Shown here: in pieces, positions 38,450 to 46,911 of the stretch
Layout: every line of letters starts with the position of its first letter
Position numbering within the stretch: the stretch's first letter is position 1
DNA from: Petunia secreta
Lineage: Eukaryota > Streptophyta > Magnoliopsida > Solanales > Solanaceae
Assembly: GCA_029990175.1 (NCBI GenBank)
Contig: JARKIP010000191.1
Coordinates: 156,440-220,439, forward strand
Reading direction: 5' to 3'
DNA: 64,000 bases
The notes under the pieces: model-generated
The model's database searches: none
Told to the model about the DNA's origin: nothing
The model's input: the letters and a program-made list of their open reading frames with translations, nothing else
Position numbers and translations under genes: made by a program

Positions 38450-41400
38450 TCATACTGACCTAAGCTTTCTAATTTTCCTAATTCTGAAATTAGGAACACC
38501 CTTCTTGTCAAGATTAAGCTGTGTCCTGATATGATTTGGAAGATTCTGGACCCGGGGGAAAAAACTGGGGGATGACAAGAGATGACTCAACTTTGACAAT
38601 GAGTCAGCAACAGTATTGCCTTCCCTATAGCAATGATTAATATCAAAGAATTGAAACCTGTTTTTCAAGCTTTGAATCTCAGAGATTGTTTGATCTAATT
38701 GCCAGGGAGGTTGTTTTTTACCTTTGATCCACATCACCATAAGTGCTGAGTCAGTTTCAACTACCACCTGAGTTGTCTGCATTGTCATACAAATCTCCAG
38801 ACCATGCTTAATGGCATAGGCTTCAGCATAGTTGTTTGTGTTGATGCCGAGAGGTACTGAATAAGCAGCAACAAAATTCCCTTCACTGTTCCTAAGGACT
38901 CCTCCAGCTCCAGCCTTACCAGGATTAGTGAGAGCACTCCCATCAGTGTTCAGCTTGAGAACTTGATGCTGAGGTGGTTTCCATTTGACTTCTAGGCTAA
39001 TCTTGACTTGTTTCAGGCCTTCTACTGTGGAAATGATTTCTGAATATGTAAAAGGCCATCTGATTTCAGGAAATGCTAGAAGAAGTGTCATTCTCAAGTC
39101 AGCTAGAATTGAGTACATGGTCCTCAGCCTAGATGAAGATTTATTTCCATACTTCTTACTACATCTGTTTTTCCAAAGATGCCATGCTATCCAAATGGGC
39201 ATGCACTGATAGATGACCTTTTCAGCTTCATTCTTCCACTGCTGTACCCACCATTGCATCAGAGTCAACCTCAGTGAGGTGTTGTTAGCTCTGATCCCCA
39301 GGGGAGTTGAAAAAGCTTCCCAGACCCTGCTAGCAAATTCTCCATTGCAGAAAACATGTCTGATTGTCTCACTGCATGGTCTGAGACAACAAACACAGGA
39401 GGAAACCACCTGATGTCCAAATTTTGCTATTCTGTCATCTGTTGGCAACTTGTTTCTCAAGGCCCTCCACACCAGAAATGAGCACTTGAAAGGCACTCTT
39501 CTGTTCCAGGTTTGTGTATCTATAAAGCAAGTTGGTTTGGCCTCTCTAACAGCCAACCAAGCAGAGGTACAAGAAAACAAACCTTGGGAATTTAGGGTCC
39601 AGATAGGTCTGTCTGGGACATTCTCATCATATGCTATGCTGATATTGATAATTCTGGACACCAAATTTTCAGGGACTTTCTGCAACAACTTATTTCTATC
39701 CCACTGTCCTTGAGTCCAGAACTTACCAACATTGACTGCATTATACCTTACCCCACCAGGCATCATGCTTGCTAGATTTCCAGTCCCCAACCAGTTGTCC
39801 CACCAGAAACTAGCTGTGCCAGATTTGAGTTTCCAGGTAATGAATTGATCTGCTTTGACCTTGTTATTCATCAAATGCTTCCAAGCTTGAGATTGTCCAG
39901 AGTCCCACTTTTTGGACATCAAGTGTGACCTCTGACAATATTTGGCTTTTAAGAATTGTCCCCAAAGAGTGTTTTTGGTCCTTAATGTCCACCACTGCTT
40001 GTATTGTAAAGCTACACACACATCCTCAAGTCTCCTGAACCCCACTCCTCCTTCTGTGACAGGTGCTGAGAGTTTACTCCAGGATGCCCAATGATACTTA
40101 TTCTTTTCATCCTTGCTGCCCCAAAAGAAATCTGCCATGTACTTGTTGATGTGCTTGAAAATTGTTTTGGGAGGAGAAACTGCAGACATTAGGTGTATGG
40201 GAAGAGATTGTAATACATACTTAATGAGAGTGGCTCTTCCCCCAGGACTTAGAAGTTTGCCTTGCCACCCTTTGGTTTTGTTGAGCACTTTTTCAGTCAA
40301 AGTGGAGAAATAGGAGATCTTCTTTCTGCCAATGTACAAAGGGCAGCCTAAGTAGGTGATTGGTCCCAGCTTGTGTGCAAAAGAGGTGACCCCTCTGATC
40401 CTATCTATTGTAGCTTGGAAGGCATGAGGAGAGGTCAGAAAGTAACTTTTGTCCTTGTTGATGAGCTGGCCAGTCTTGTGCTCATAGGATGTAAGTACCT
40501 CCATTAATCCTTGCAAAGTCTTCTTGCTGCCTGAGGTAAAAATTATAATGTCATCTGCAAAGGAAAGATGATTAATTGGGGGCCCTTTTTTTTCCATGTA
40601 GAAACCTCTATAGAAAGGTTGTTGCATCAGAATGCTGAGCTTTCTTGAAAGAAATTCTGCTCCTATTACAAATAGAGCTGGGGCCAAGGGGTCACCCTGC
40701 TTCAGTCCTCTTGTGGAATGAAAGAAGCCATACCTTGCCCCATTTATGATAACAGAGTACCAGTTATAGTCCAGAGTCCTCAACACCATATCAATGAAGA
40801 TTTCAGCAAAACCCATTCTTCTGAGTATACAGCAGATAAATGCCCATGAGACCCTGTCATAGGCCTTTGCCATGTCAAGTTTTAAGGCCACATTCCCTCC
40901 AATGTTTGGCTTTTTGATCCCTGAGACTATTTCCTGAGCCAACATAATATTTTCTGTGATGGACCTGCCTTTGATAAAGCCACTCTGATTCAAGGATATA
41001 ATGCTAGGCAGGATAGAGGATAGTCTTGTGCAAAGCAGTTTTGAGATAATTTTGCTAGTAAAGTTACTAAGACTGATGGGTCTTAGTTCTGACAACTTAC
41101 TAGGGAACTCAACTTTTGGAAGCAACACCAAGCAGGCATGGGTAAAGAACTTTGTTAGGCACCTACCAGAGAAAAAAGCTTGCACCATCATCACTATGTC
41201 CTTGCCTATGATCTCCCAGCATTTGTGAAAAAAGAGGCCATTAAACCCATCTGGACCAGCTGCACTGTTTGGGTTCATAGAAAACACGACCTCTTTAATT
41301 TCTAGATCATCAGGGAGTGCAATGAGGGCTTTATTCTGTTCCTCTGTGACTGTTGTAGGGACACATTGCAAATCTTCCTCTGTAAAAGATTCTGTCCCTT

Positions 41401-42610
41401 TGGTGAACAACTTCTGATAGAAGGTACATGCTTCTGCTGCAATCTCTTCATCACCTTGGATCCATACCCCTTGTTCTGATTTGATTTTATGCAGGAAAAG
41501 CCTTCTCCTTCTACCTCTCATCAGCTTGTGAAAGTACTTTGTATTTGCATCCCCTTCCTTGAACCATTGAAGATGAGTTTTTTGTTTAAGGATGTTTTCC
41601 TCCAACTTCATGTATCTGATGTATTCAGCCTTGAGTTTCTGTGCTTCTTCTCTGGATTGCTCAGTATTTTCTTCAATCAGCTTGTGCTCAGCTTCTTTCA
41701 GTTTTTCTTCAAACTCTTTAGCCTTCAAGTGGATATCACCATATTCTTGTCTGGACCATTGACTTAAGGATTGACTGAGGTGCTTCATTTTCTGCTGAAC
41801 CTTCCACATGGGATTGCCTTTGATTTCCTGACTCCAGGCTTGCTGGACTACTTTCATGAAATCAGGATGATCAACCCAGCAATCTAGGAATTTAAAATAC
41901 TTGGTAGGGATTTGACTTCTAAGAGTCAACTTTATGAGAAGGGGGCAATGGTCAGACCCCACTGAAGACAGGTTATCAACAGTAGTTAGGGGACAAGATT
42001 GAAGCCAATCATCATTAACCATCACTCTATCTAGTCTCTTGTATACTCTATCATGCTGACACCTCCCATTGGACCAAGTGAATTTAGCCCCAGAATAGCC
42101 TAAGTCCACTAAATTACAGTCTTCAATCACTTGCAGAAAGTCAAAGCTTTTATGGATTTGATATGGCAGGCCCCCTAGCTTTTCTTCCATAGAAGCTATA
42201 ACATTAAAATCCCCTGCTATGCACCAAGGCATCTGCAACTCTGCTGTTTCCCTCATGGATTCCCATAAGGGTTTTCTCAAAATGGGCTTACACTTTGCAT
42301 AGACTACAGTGATCAATAAAGAGTTACCAAACTCCACATGTTTTACCTCAGTGGTGATCTGCTGCTCATCAGATGACACAATCTTGACAGAACAGTCTGC
42401 ATCCCAGAATATCCAGATCTTGCTGTTTGGGTTAGACCAGGCTCCATGCATTCCAGTCAAGGTCTGATACACTTGGAGATGAGAGCTGTCTAAAAATGGT
42501 TCCAGAATGGCAATGAAAGATAGTTTTTGAATTTGCTTGAGCATTTTGATTCTCTCTATAGCACCCAGGGTCCTAATTCCCCTGGTGTTCCATATCAAGG
42601 ATGTGATCAT
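38450..42610 (-). CDS. ORF2 of LINE E: APE endonuclease, reverse transcriptase, RNase H
   Basis: 1,386 aa, intact. Domain order is as in copy B: endonuclease ~1-225 (E37, GDFN ~133-136, SDH ~219-221), RT ~495-760 (KLDMAKAYD, LSFADD), Cys-rich zf-RVT-like segment, RNase H ~1210-1340. With an intact ORF1 upstream, linked by ATGA, this copy is one of the best candidates for an active source element. The protein is shared unchanged with copy C as far as I can read. Confidence 0.95.
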   Translation of the reverse strand: MITSLIWNTRGIRTLGAIERIKMLKQIQKLSFIAILEPFLDSSHLQVYQTLTGMHGAWSNPNSKIWIFWDADCSVKIVSSDEQQITTEVKHVEFGNSLLITVVYAKCKPILRKPLWESMRETAELQMPWCIAGDFNVIASMEEKLGGLPYQIHKSFDFLQVIEDCNLVDLGYSGAKFTWSNGRCQHDRVYKRLDRVMVNDDWLQSCPLTTVDNLSSVGSDHCPLLIKLTLRSQIPTKYFKFLDCWVDHPDFMKVVQQAWSQEIKGNPMWKVQQKMKHLSQSLSQWSRQEYGDIHLKAKEFEEKLKEAEHKLIEENTEQSREEAQKLKAEYIRYMKLEENILKQKTHLQWFKEGDANTKYFHKLMRGRRRRLFLHKIKSEQGVWIQGDEEIAAEACTFYQKLFTKGTESFTEEDLQCVPTTVTEEQNKALIALPDDLEIKEVVFSMNPNSAAGPDGFNGLFFHKCWEIIGKDIVMMVQAFFSGRCLTKFFTHACLVLLPKVEFPSKLSELRPISLSNFTSKIISKLLCTRLSSILPSIISLNQSGFIKGRSITENIMLAQEIVSGIKKPNIGGNVALKLDMAKAYDRVSWAFICCILRRMGFAEIFIDMVLRTLDYNWYSVIINGARYGFFHSTRGLKQGDPLAPALFVIGAEFLSRKLSILMQQPFYRGFYMEKKGPPINHLSFADDIIIFTSGSKKTLQGLMEVLTSYEHKTGQLINKDKSYFLTSPHAFQATIDRIRGVTSFAHKLGPITYLGCPLYIGRKKISYFSTLTEKVLNKTKGWQGKLLSPGGRATLIKYVLQSLPIHLMSAVSPPKTIFKHINKYMADFFWGSKDEKNKYHWASWSKLSAPVTEGGVGFRRLEDVCVALQYKQWWTLRTKNTLWGQFLKAKYCQRSHLMSKKWDSGQSQAWKHLMNNKVKADQFITWKLKSGTASFWWDNWLGTGNLASMMPGGVRYNAVNVGKFWTQGQWDRNKLLQKVPENLVSRIINISIAYDENVPDRPIWTLNSQGLFSCTSAWLAVREAKPTCFIDTQTWNRRVPFKCSFLVWRALRNKLPTDDRIAKFGHQVVSSCVCCLRPCSETIRHVFCNGEFASRVWEAFSTPLGIRANNTSLRLTLMQWWVQQWKNEAEKVIYQCMPIWIAWHLWKNRCSKKYGNKSSSRLRTMYSILADLRMTLLLAFPEIRWPFTYSEIISTVEGLKQVKISLEVKWKPPQHQVLKLNTDGSALTNPGKAGAGGVLRNSEGNFVAAYSVPLGINTNNYAEAYAIKHGLEICMTMQTTQVVVETDSALMVMWIKGKKQPPWQLDQTISEIQSLKNRFQFFDINHCYREGNTVADSLSKLSHLLSSPSFFPRVQNLPNHIRTQLNLDKKGVPNFRIRKIRKLRSV

Positions 42611-45600
42611 TTAACACCAGGGGTCTGATTTGTTTTGATTTTCCCCCTAGTGAGCCTGGGGGAAAATTTGTACCTGCTTCTAGGGGACAAACCATGCTGC
42701 TCTACAGTTTCTCTGATGTCTTCTGTGCTAAGAGGCTCCAAACTTTGATGAGGTGCAAATGCTTGAATCAGCTTCTGAGCATGCTGTTCCTCTTCCATTT
42801 CATCTTCTGACATAGAGTCTAAATCCATTCTCTCATTACCTTGCTCATCTTCTGATTGTATCACTCTGTATTCATCTTCTTGACTCAGCTCCATCCTTTG
42901 AGAATTTAGAACACACAACTTCTCTGCTTCAGCACTTAAAACCTTGTCATGTAGTTGTTTGAGGCCATATGGGTCATCTTCTTCTTCTGATTCATCTTCT
43001 GATGCTTCTGATTGTTGCATTGGAGGAAGCTGAGGTGACAAAGGGGGCTGTACTTGCAAAGGAGTTTTGAACTGATGCTGAATAGGTATCATTGTTCCTG
43101 AAGATTCTTTTGTTGATGAGGCTGACTGTTCCTTCTGCTGTCTCCTCTTTGCTCTGTCCCTGCTCTTCTTGCTTAGGTTATTCTGTTTCCTGATTAGAGG
43201 AGACTCATCTGAGTCTACTTCTATCAGAATGGCTTTTCCATTATTAAGCTCTTCTGGCTGCTTACTCTGAGATTGTTGTTGCTGGTCCTTGGCCTGAGTT
43301 GCTTCTTTTGATTCTATTTGTCCTGACTCTGCACCTTTGTTAGCTTGTTTCATCCTAGGTGTAAATTGAGTATCTTCCTTTGGAGCCATATTATCCTCCT
43401 CCCTATTGAGCTTAGTTCCAACCTGTCCCTCCATAGAAGCATCTCCAGGCTTCCTATGAAGGGCACCCTGAACTCTATCCTCTTTCCTAGATGGCTTCTT
43501 CACTGATTTCTCCCCTTGTCTTTGCTGATTTGTAACCTGAGCCTGACCTTCATAGGTCCCTGTTTGTTTCTGTTGAGTCTCATTGGTATAGTTGATCTGC
43601 ACTGGTATGGTCTCTTGTTTAGGCTCTTCTGATGACTCAGCCTCTCTATCCCTCTGCTGTTGGGTGTGCTGAACTTGATTTGGCTTCTGTAGAATCTTCT
43701 TTACTGTCTGAACCCCATTACCTTGTTGTCCTGATGATTGGTTTTGTTTGATTTTCTGAGGCTTATCCTGATCTTTGGGAGGCACTTTATTGCCTTTTCT
43801 CCTTTGGACCTGTTGCCACTGTTCATCCTGTGGTTGATTCTGGTACTTGTTTGATGGACCTCTACTGAGCTGTCCCTGTTCATAGCTGGTCCTTGGGCCA
43901 TTTTGCTGATGTATCTGCTGTTGACTGGATTCTGGACCTTGTTTATAGCTCTGTGAGATGTCTTGGTTGTCTTGTTCTTCTTTCCACTCCCTGTATTCAT
44001 CATCTTTCTTTTTCCTCTTACACACCTTGATTGGGTGGCCCTGATGTTTGCAATAATGGCAGTACTCAGGAACATTCTCAAAGTGTAATTCCTGCCAGTA
44101 GCCATCTCCAAACACATCATCTTCTTCTTGAGGAAATCCCACCCAAACATGAGGTGGCCTTTGCTTGGTGATGTCAATCTCAACTTTTACCTTAGCTACA
44201 CTACCTCTAGTCCTTTGTGCTGAGGCTGCATCAAAGAAGAGGACCCTGCCTATAGGTTCCAATAACTTGGAGACAAACTCCATGTTGAAACAGTGCCAAG
44301 GCAGTTGAGGTAACTCAACCCAGACTGGAGCTAAAGTAGTTTCTTCCTCAGGCCTGAATGTAGGTGTCCATGTGAACAGTCTAACAGCTCTTCCCTCTAT
44401 GTAAATTTTCTCCTTGTGCCATACTGTAGCATGATCTACCTCATTATCCAGGTCTATGTAAATATGAGTAGGGTTCCTATGTGTAACTCTACAAGAACCC
44501 TTAATCTGCAGTTGAGCTGTCAGGCTTTTTCTTATAACTTCCATCTTGGGCATAACACTGGAGAACTTTCCCACAATTGTGTATCTGCACTTCTGTGCCA
44601 TTTTCACAAGGAAATCATTTCTATTAAACAAAAGAGCTGGAAATCCTTGTTTGGTGGTGATCTTAGGAGAGCAGATTTCTAGCTTTGGTTCACTGTGTGA
44701 AACTGCATTTTTAAGAATACTGGAATATTGAGGGGTAACAGTAGGAGGCAAGGGAGGTGCTACATTTGTGACTATACCAGGTTGTATAGCATGATTCAGT
44801 TTACTGGTGTACTGATTGGCTGTGAGAGTAGCTTGGTTAAGCAAAGGAGGATTTCCTGAAATGAAATTAACATTTGTCTGGTTCAGTTTTGGTTGTGCAT
44901 TGCCCTGTTTTGAAGAATTTCCTTGCTCATAGTTAGAGGAGATTTTAGGAAGGTTCAGTCTATCAAATACAGAGACTCTGGGACCTTGTTTATCCTTAGG
45001 ATCAGTATCAACCTGACCCCTGAGTCCCCCATTTTCCACCTGTTTTCCTCCAGGAGGACTATGATCAATTTCATCAAGGTGCTGACCTTGCACACTAGCT
45101 GCAGGTTGGGAATGATTGGCATGACCATGCTTAACTAGCCTAGAATTAGATAGAGTTGACACTGATCCCTGAGGGGATGGAACAGGGGGTGTAACAATGT
45201 CCAAATTCCCATTCTTCCTAAGGTGCTCAGGGCCAAGAGGAGAGAGGGGGTCTGATCCATTAGCAACATCCCCCCCAATGTGTTGTGTTCCATTCAATTT
45301 GTTCTCATCAGTTTCAGCATGCAATTGGCCATCTAGAACTATTGGGGTTGGATTTATGGGATTCTTAGGCAGTATAGCATCAAAGGAGTCTGAATTAGGT
45401 GATGTTACCTTCAATTCTGAGCTTGTTGGACCAGTGTGAGCCGGAGCATGCAAAGTGTTGGGGTCCCAGGTGGTCGGAACTTTTCCTCCGGTGACCGGAA
45501 TTGATTCTGATCGAATTTCCTCGGTGGAATCCACTGGATTGTTGTGCTGGGGGGTTATCTGATGTGGGAAACACGAATCTGAAGCCTTTTTCTCAATCCC

Positions 45601-45972
45601 TGAAGCCACAGTGGAGATTTGAGGTGGGCGATTCAGAGGCGATTCCTTGGCGATTCTCCCAGAATTCGCCTGACTCGATCTTGCAATTGGTGAGATGAAA
45701 TCACTCGAAATTTGAGAAGGGGGTAGATCAAGCAATGGGGAATCATCTCTAATGGTTGAACGCGACTGAATCAAACCAGTTTCGAAGAGGGAAATTATTT
45801 CCCTTAGGCGCGTGAGTTCTTCCGTGGTGACCTCCACACTTTGAATCGGATTTGCGATCACCACTGATGGATTGGAGTGAATTGGTTCGGTGGAAAGACT
45901 TATGTTGGGTTGATCTACCATCTCCGACGGGTCCGGCGGTAGTTGTGGGTCAGGAGGCGCGTGAGGCGCCAT
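42607..45972 (-). CDS. ORF1 protein of LINE E
   Basis: 1,121 aa, starting MAPHAPPDPQLPPDPS. A low-complexity N-terminal region contains ELTRLREIISLFE. The motif SVFDRLNLPKISSNYE precedes the DUF4283-like core (FPALLFNRNDF). The zinc knuckle YCHYCKHQGHPIKVCKR is near residue 634. A Gln-rich region, basic KKSRDRAKRRQQK region, IPIQHQFKTPLQV, acidic DESEEEDD stretch and GLSPRSRYKFSPRLTRGK tail complete it. This is the uninterrupted version of the ORF1 broken in copy C. Confidence 0.95.
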   Translation of the reverse strand: MAPHAPPDPQLPPDPSEMVDQPNISLSTEPIHSNPSVVIANPIQSVEVTTEELTRLREIISLFETGLIQSRSTIRDDSPLLDLPPSQISSDFISPIARSSQANSGRIAKESPLNRPPQISTVASGIEKKASDSCFPHQITPQHNNPVDSTEEIRSESIPVTGGKVPTTWDPNTLHAPAHTGPTSSELKVTSPNSDSFDAILPKNPINPTPIVLDGQLHAETDENKLNGTQHIGGDVANGSDPLSPLGPEHLRKNGNLDIVTPPVPSPQGSVSTLSNSRLVKHGHANHSQPAASVQGQHLDEIDHSPPGGKQVENGGLRGQVDTDPKDKQGPRVSVFDRLNLPKISSNYEQGNSSKQGNAQPKLNQTNVNFISGNPPLLNQATLTANQYTSKLNHAIQPGIVTNVAPPLPPTVTPQYSSILKNAVSHSEPKLEICSPKITTKQGFPALLFNRNDFLVKMAQKCRYTIVGKFSSVMPKMEVIRKSLTAQLQIKGSCRVTHRNPTHIYIDLDNEVDHATVWHKEKIYIEGRAVRLFTWTPTFRPEEETTLAPVWVELPQLPWHCFNMEFVSKLLEPIGRVLFFDAASAQRTRGSVAKVKVEIDITKQRPPHVWVGFPQEEDDVFGDGYWQELHFENVPEYCHYCKHQGHPIKVCKRKKKDDEYREWKEEQDNQDISQSYKQGPESSQQQIHQQNGPRTSYEQGQLSRGPSNKYQNQPQDEQWQQVQRRKGNKVPPKDQDKPQKIKQNQSSGQQGNGVQTVKKILQKPNQVQHTQQQRDREAESSEEPKQETIPVQINYTNETQQKQTGTYEGQAQVTNQQRQGEKSVKKPSRKEDRVQGALHRKPGDASMEGQVGTKLNREEDNMAPKEDTQFTPRMKQANKGAESGQIESKEATQAKDQQQQSQSKQPEELNNGKAILIEVDSDESPLIRKQNNLSKKSRDRAKRRQQKEQSASSTKESSGTMIPIQHQFKTPLQVQPPLSPQLPPMQQSEASEDESEEEDDPYGLKQLHDKVLSAEAEKLCVLNSQRMELSQEDEYRVIQSEDEQGNERMDLDSMSEDEMEEEQHAQKLIQAFAPHQSLEPLSTEDIRETVEQHGLSPRSRYKFSPRLTRGKIKTNQTPGVK

Positions 45973-46058
45973 TGCTGTTTGAAATCGCCTTGGAGGGCGC
46001 GTGACTGGCGCGTTCTAAAAAATTTTTTGAGGGGTGCGGAAATGAAGTGTGGATGGGG
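45973..46058 (-). promoter_or_regulatory. 5'UTR / likely promoter region of LINE E
   Basis: 86 nt, same as in copy C, with paired GGCGCG boxes, and ending GTGTGGATGGGG next to TTTAGGG. Promoter role is inferred. Confidence 0.6.
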
Positions 46059-46816
46059 TTTAGGGTTTAGGGTTTAGGGTTTAGGGTTTAGGGTTTAGGG
46101 TTTAGGGTTTAGGGTTTAGGGTTTAGGGTTTAGGGTTTAGGGTTTAGGGTTTAGGGTTTAGGGTTTAGGGTTTAGGGTTTAGGGTTTAGGGTTTAGGGTT
46201 TAGGGTTTAGGGTTTAGGGTTTAGGGTTTAGGGTTTAGGGTTTGGGGTTTGGGGTTTGGGGTTTGGGGTTTGGGGTTTGGGGTTTGGGGTTTGGGGTTTG
46301 GGGTTTGGGGTTTGGGGTTTGGGGTTTGGGGTTTGGGGTTTGGGGTTTGGGGTTTGGGGTTTGGGGTTTGGGGGTTTGGGGGTTTGGGGTTTGGGGTTTG
46401 GGGTTTGGGGTTTGGGGTTTGGGGTTTGGGGTTTGGGGTTTGGGGTTTGGGGTTTGGGGTTTGGGGTTTGGGGTTTGGGGTTTGGGGTTTGGGGTTTGGG
46501 GTTTGGGGTTTGGGGTTTGGGGTTTGGGGTTTGGGGTTTGGGGTTTGGGGTTTGGGGTTTGGGGTTTGGGGTTTAGGGTTTAGGGTTTAGGGTTTAGGGT
46601 TTAGGGTTTAGGGTTTAGGGTTTAGGGTTTAGGGTTTAGGGTTTAGGGTTTAGGGTTTAGGGTTTAGGGTTTAGGGTTTAGGGTTTAGGGTTTAGGGTTT
46701 AGGGTTTAGGGTTTAGGGTTTAGGGTTTAGGGTTTAGGGTTTAGGGTTTAGGGTTTAGGGTTTAGGGTTTAGGGTTTAGGGTTTAGGGTTTAGGGTTTAG
46801 GGTTTAGGGTTTAGGG
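46059..46816 (+). repeat. Telomere array T5 with a TTTGGGG core
   Basis: 758 nt: 26 TTTAGGG (46059-46240), a variant block of 45 TTTGGGG plus two TTTGGGGG (46241-46571), then 35 TTTAGGG (46572-46816). The block has sharp edges, as in T2. The right border is the poly-T of LINE F. Confidence 0.95.
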
Positions 46817-46911
46817 TTTTTTTTTTTTTTTTTTTTTTTTTGAAGAAGACACTAAAACATACCAAGTGTGCTTTTCAGGTCACACCTAAGCTGTTCCAGT
46901 GCAGGGTTAGG
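46817..46911 (-). promoter_or_regulatory. 3' terminal signal of LINE F
   Basis: In RNA order: CCTAACCCT (46903-46911), a hairpin at 46862-46889 with arms TTAGGTGTG and CACACTTGG (six Watson-Crick and three G-U pairs) and loop ACCTGAAAAG, a 20-nt spacer, then A25 (46817-46841). Confidence 0.68.

Larger units (their letters stand above)
36329..46058 (-). mobile_element. LINE copy E, full length, both main ORFs intact
   Basis: A complete element of 9,730 nt with an A26 tail. It is the intact twin of copy C (constant offset of 21,300 nt from the 3' end up to the 41-bp duplication). Both ORFs are open, so it could be autonomous. The flanking arrays T4 and T5 differ in structure from T2 and T3 around C. 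Confidence 0.96.

Noticed and set aside
15026..46058. Simple segmental duplication of a C-D block as an E-F block
   Set aside because: D and F belong to different subfamilies and the arrays T2/T4 and T3/T5 have different structures. Only the C and E elements themselves match.
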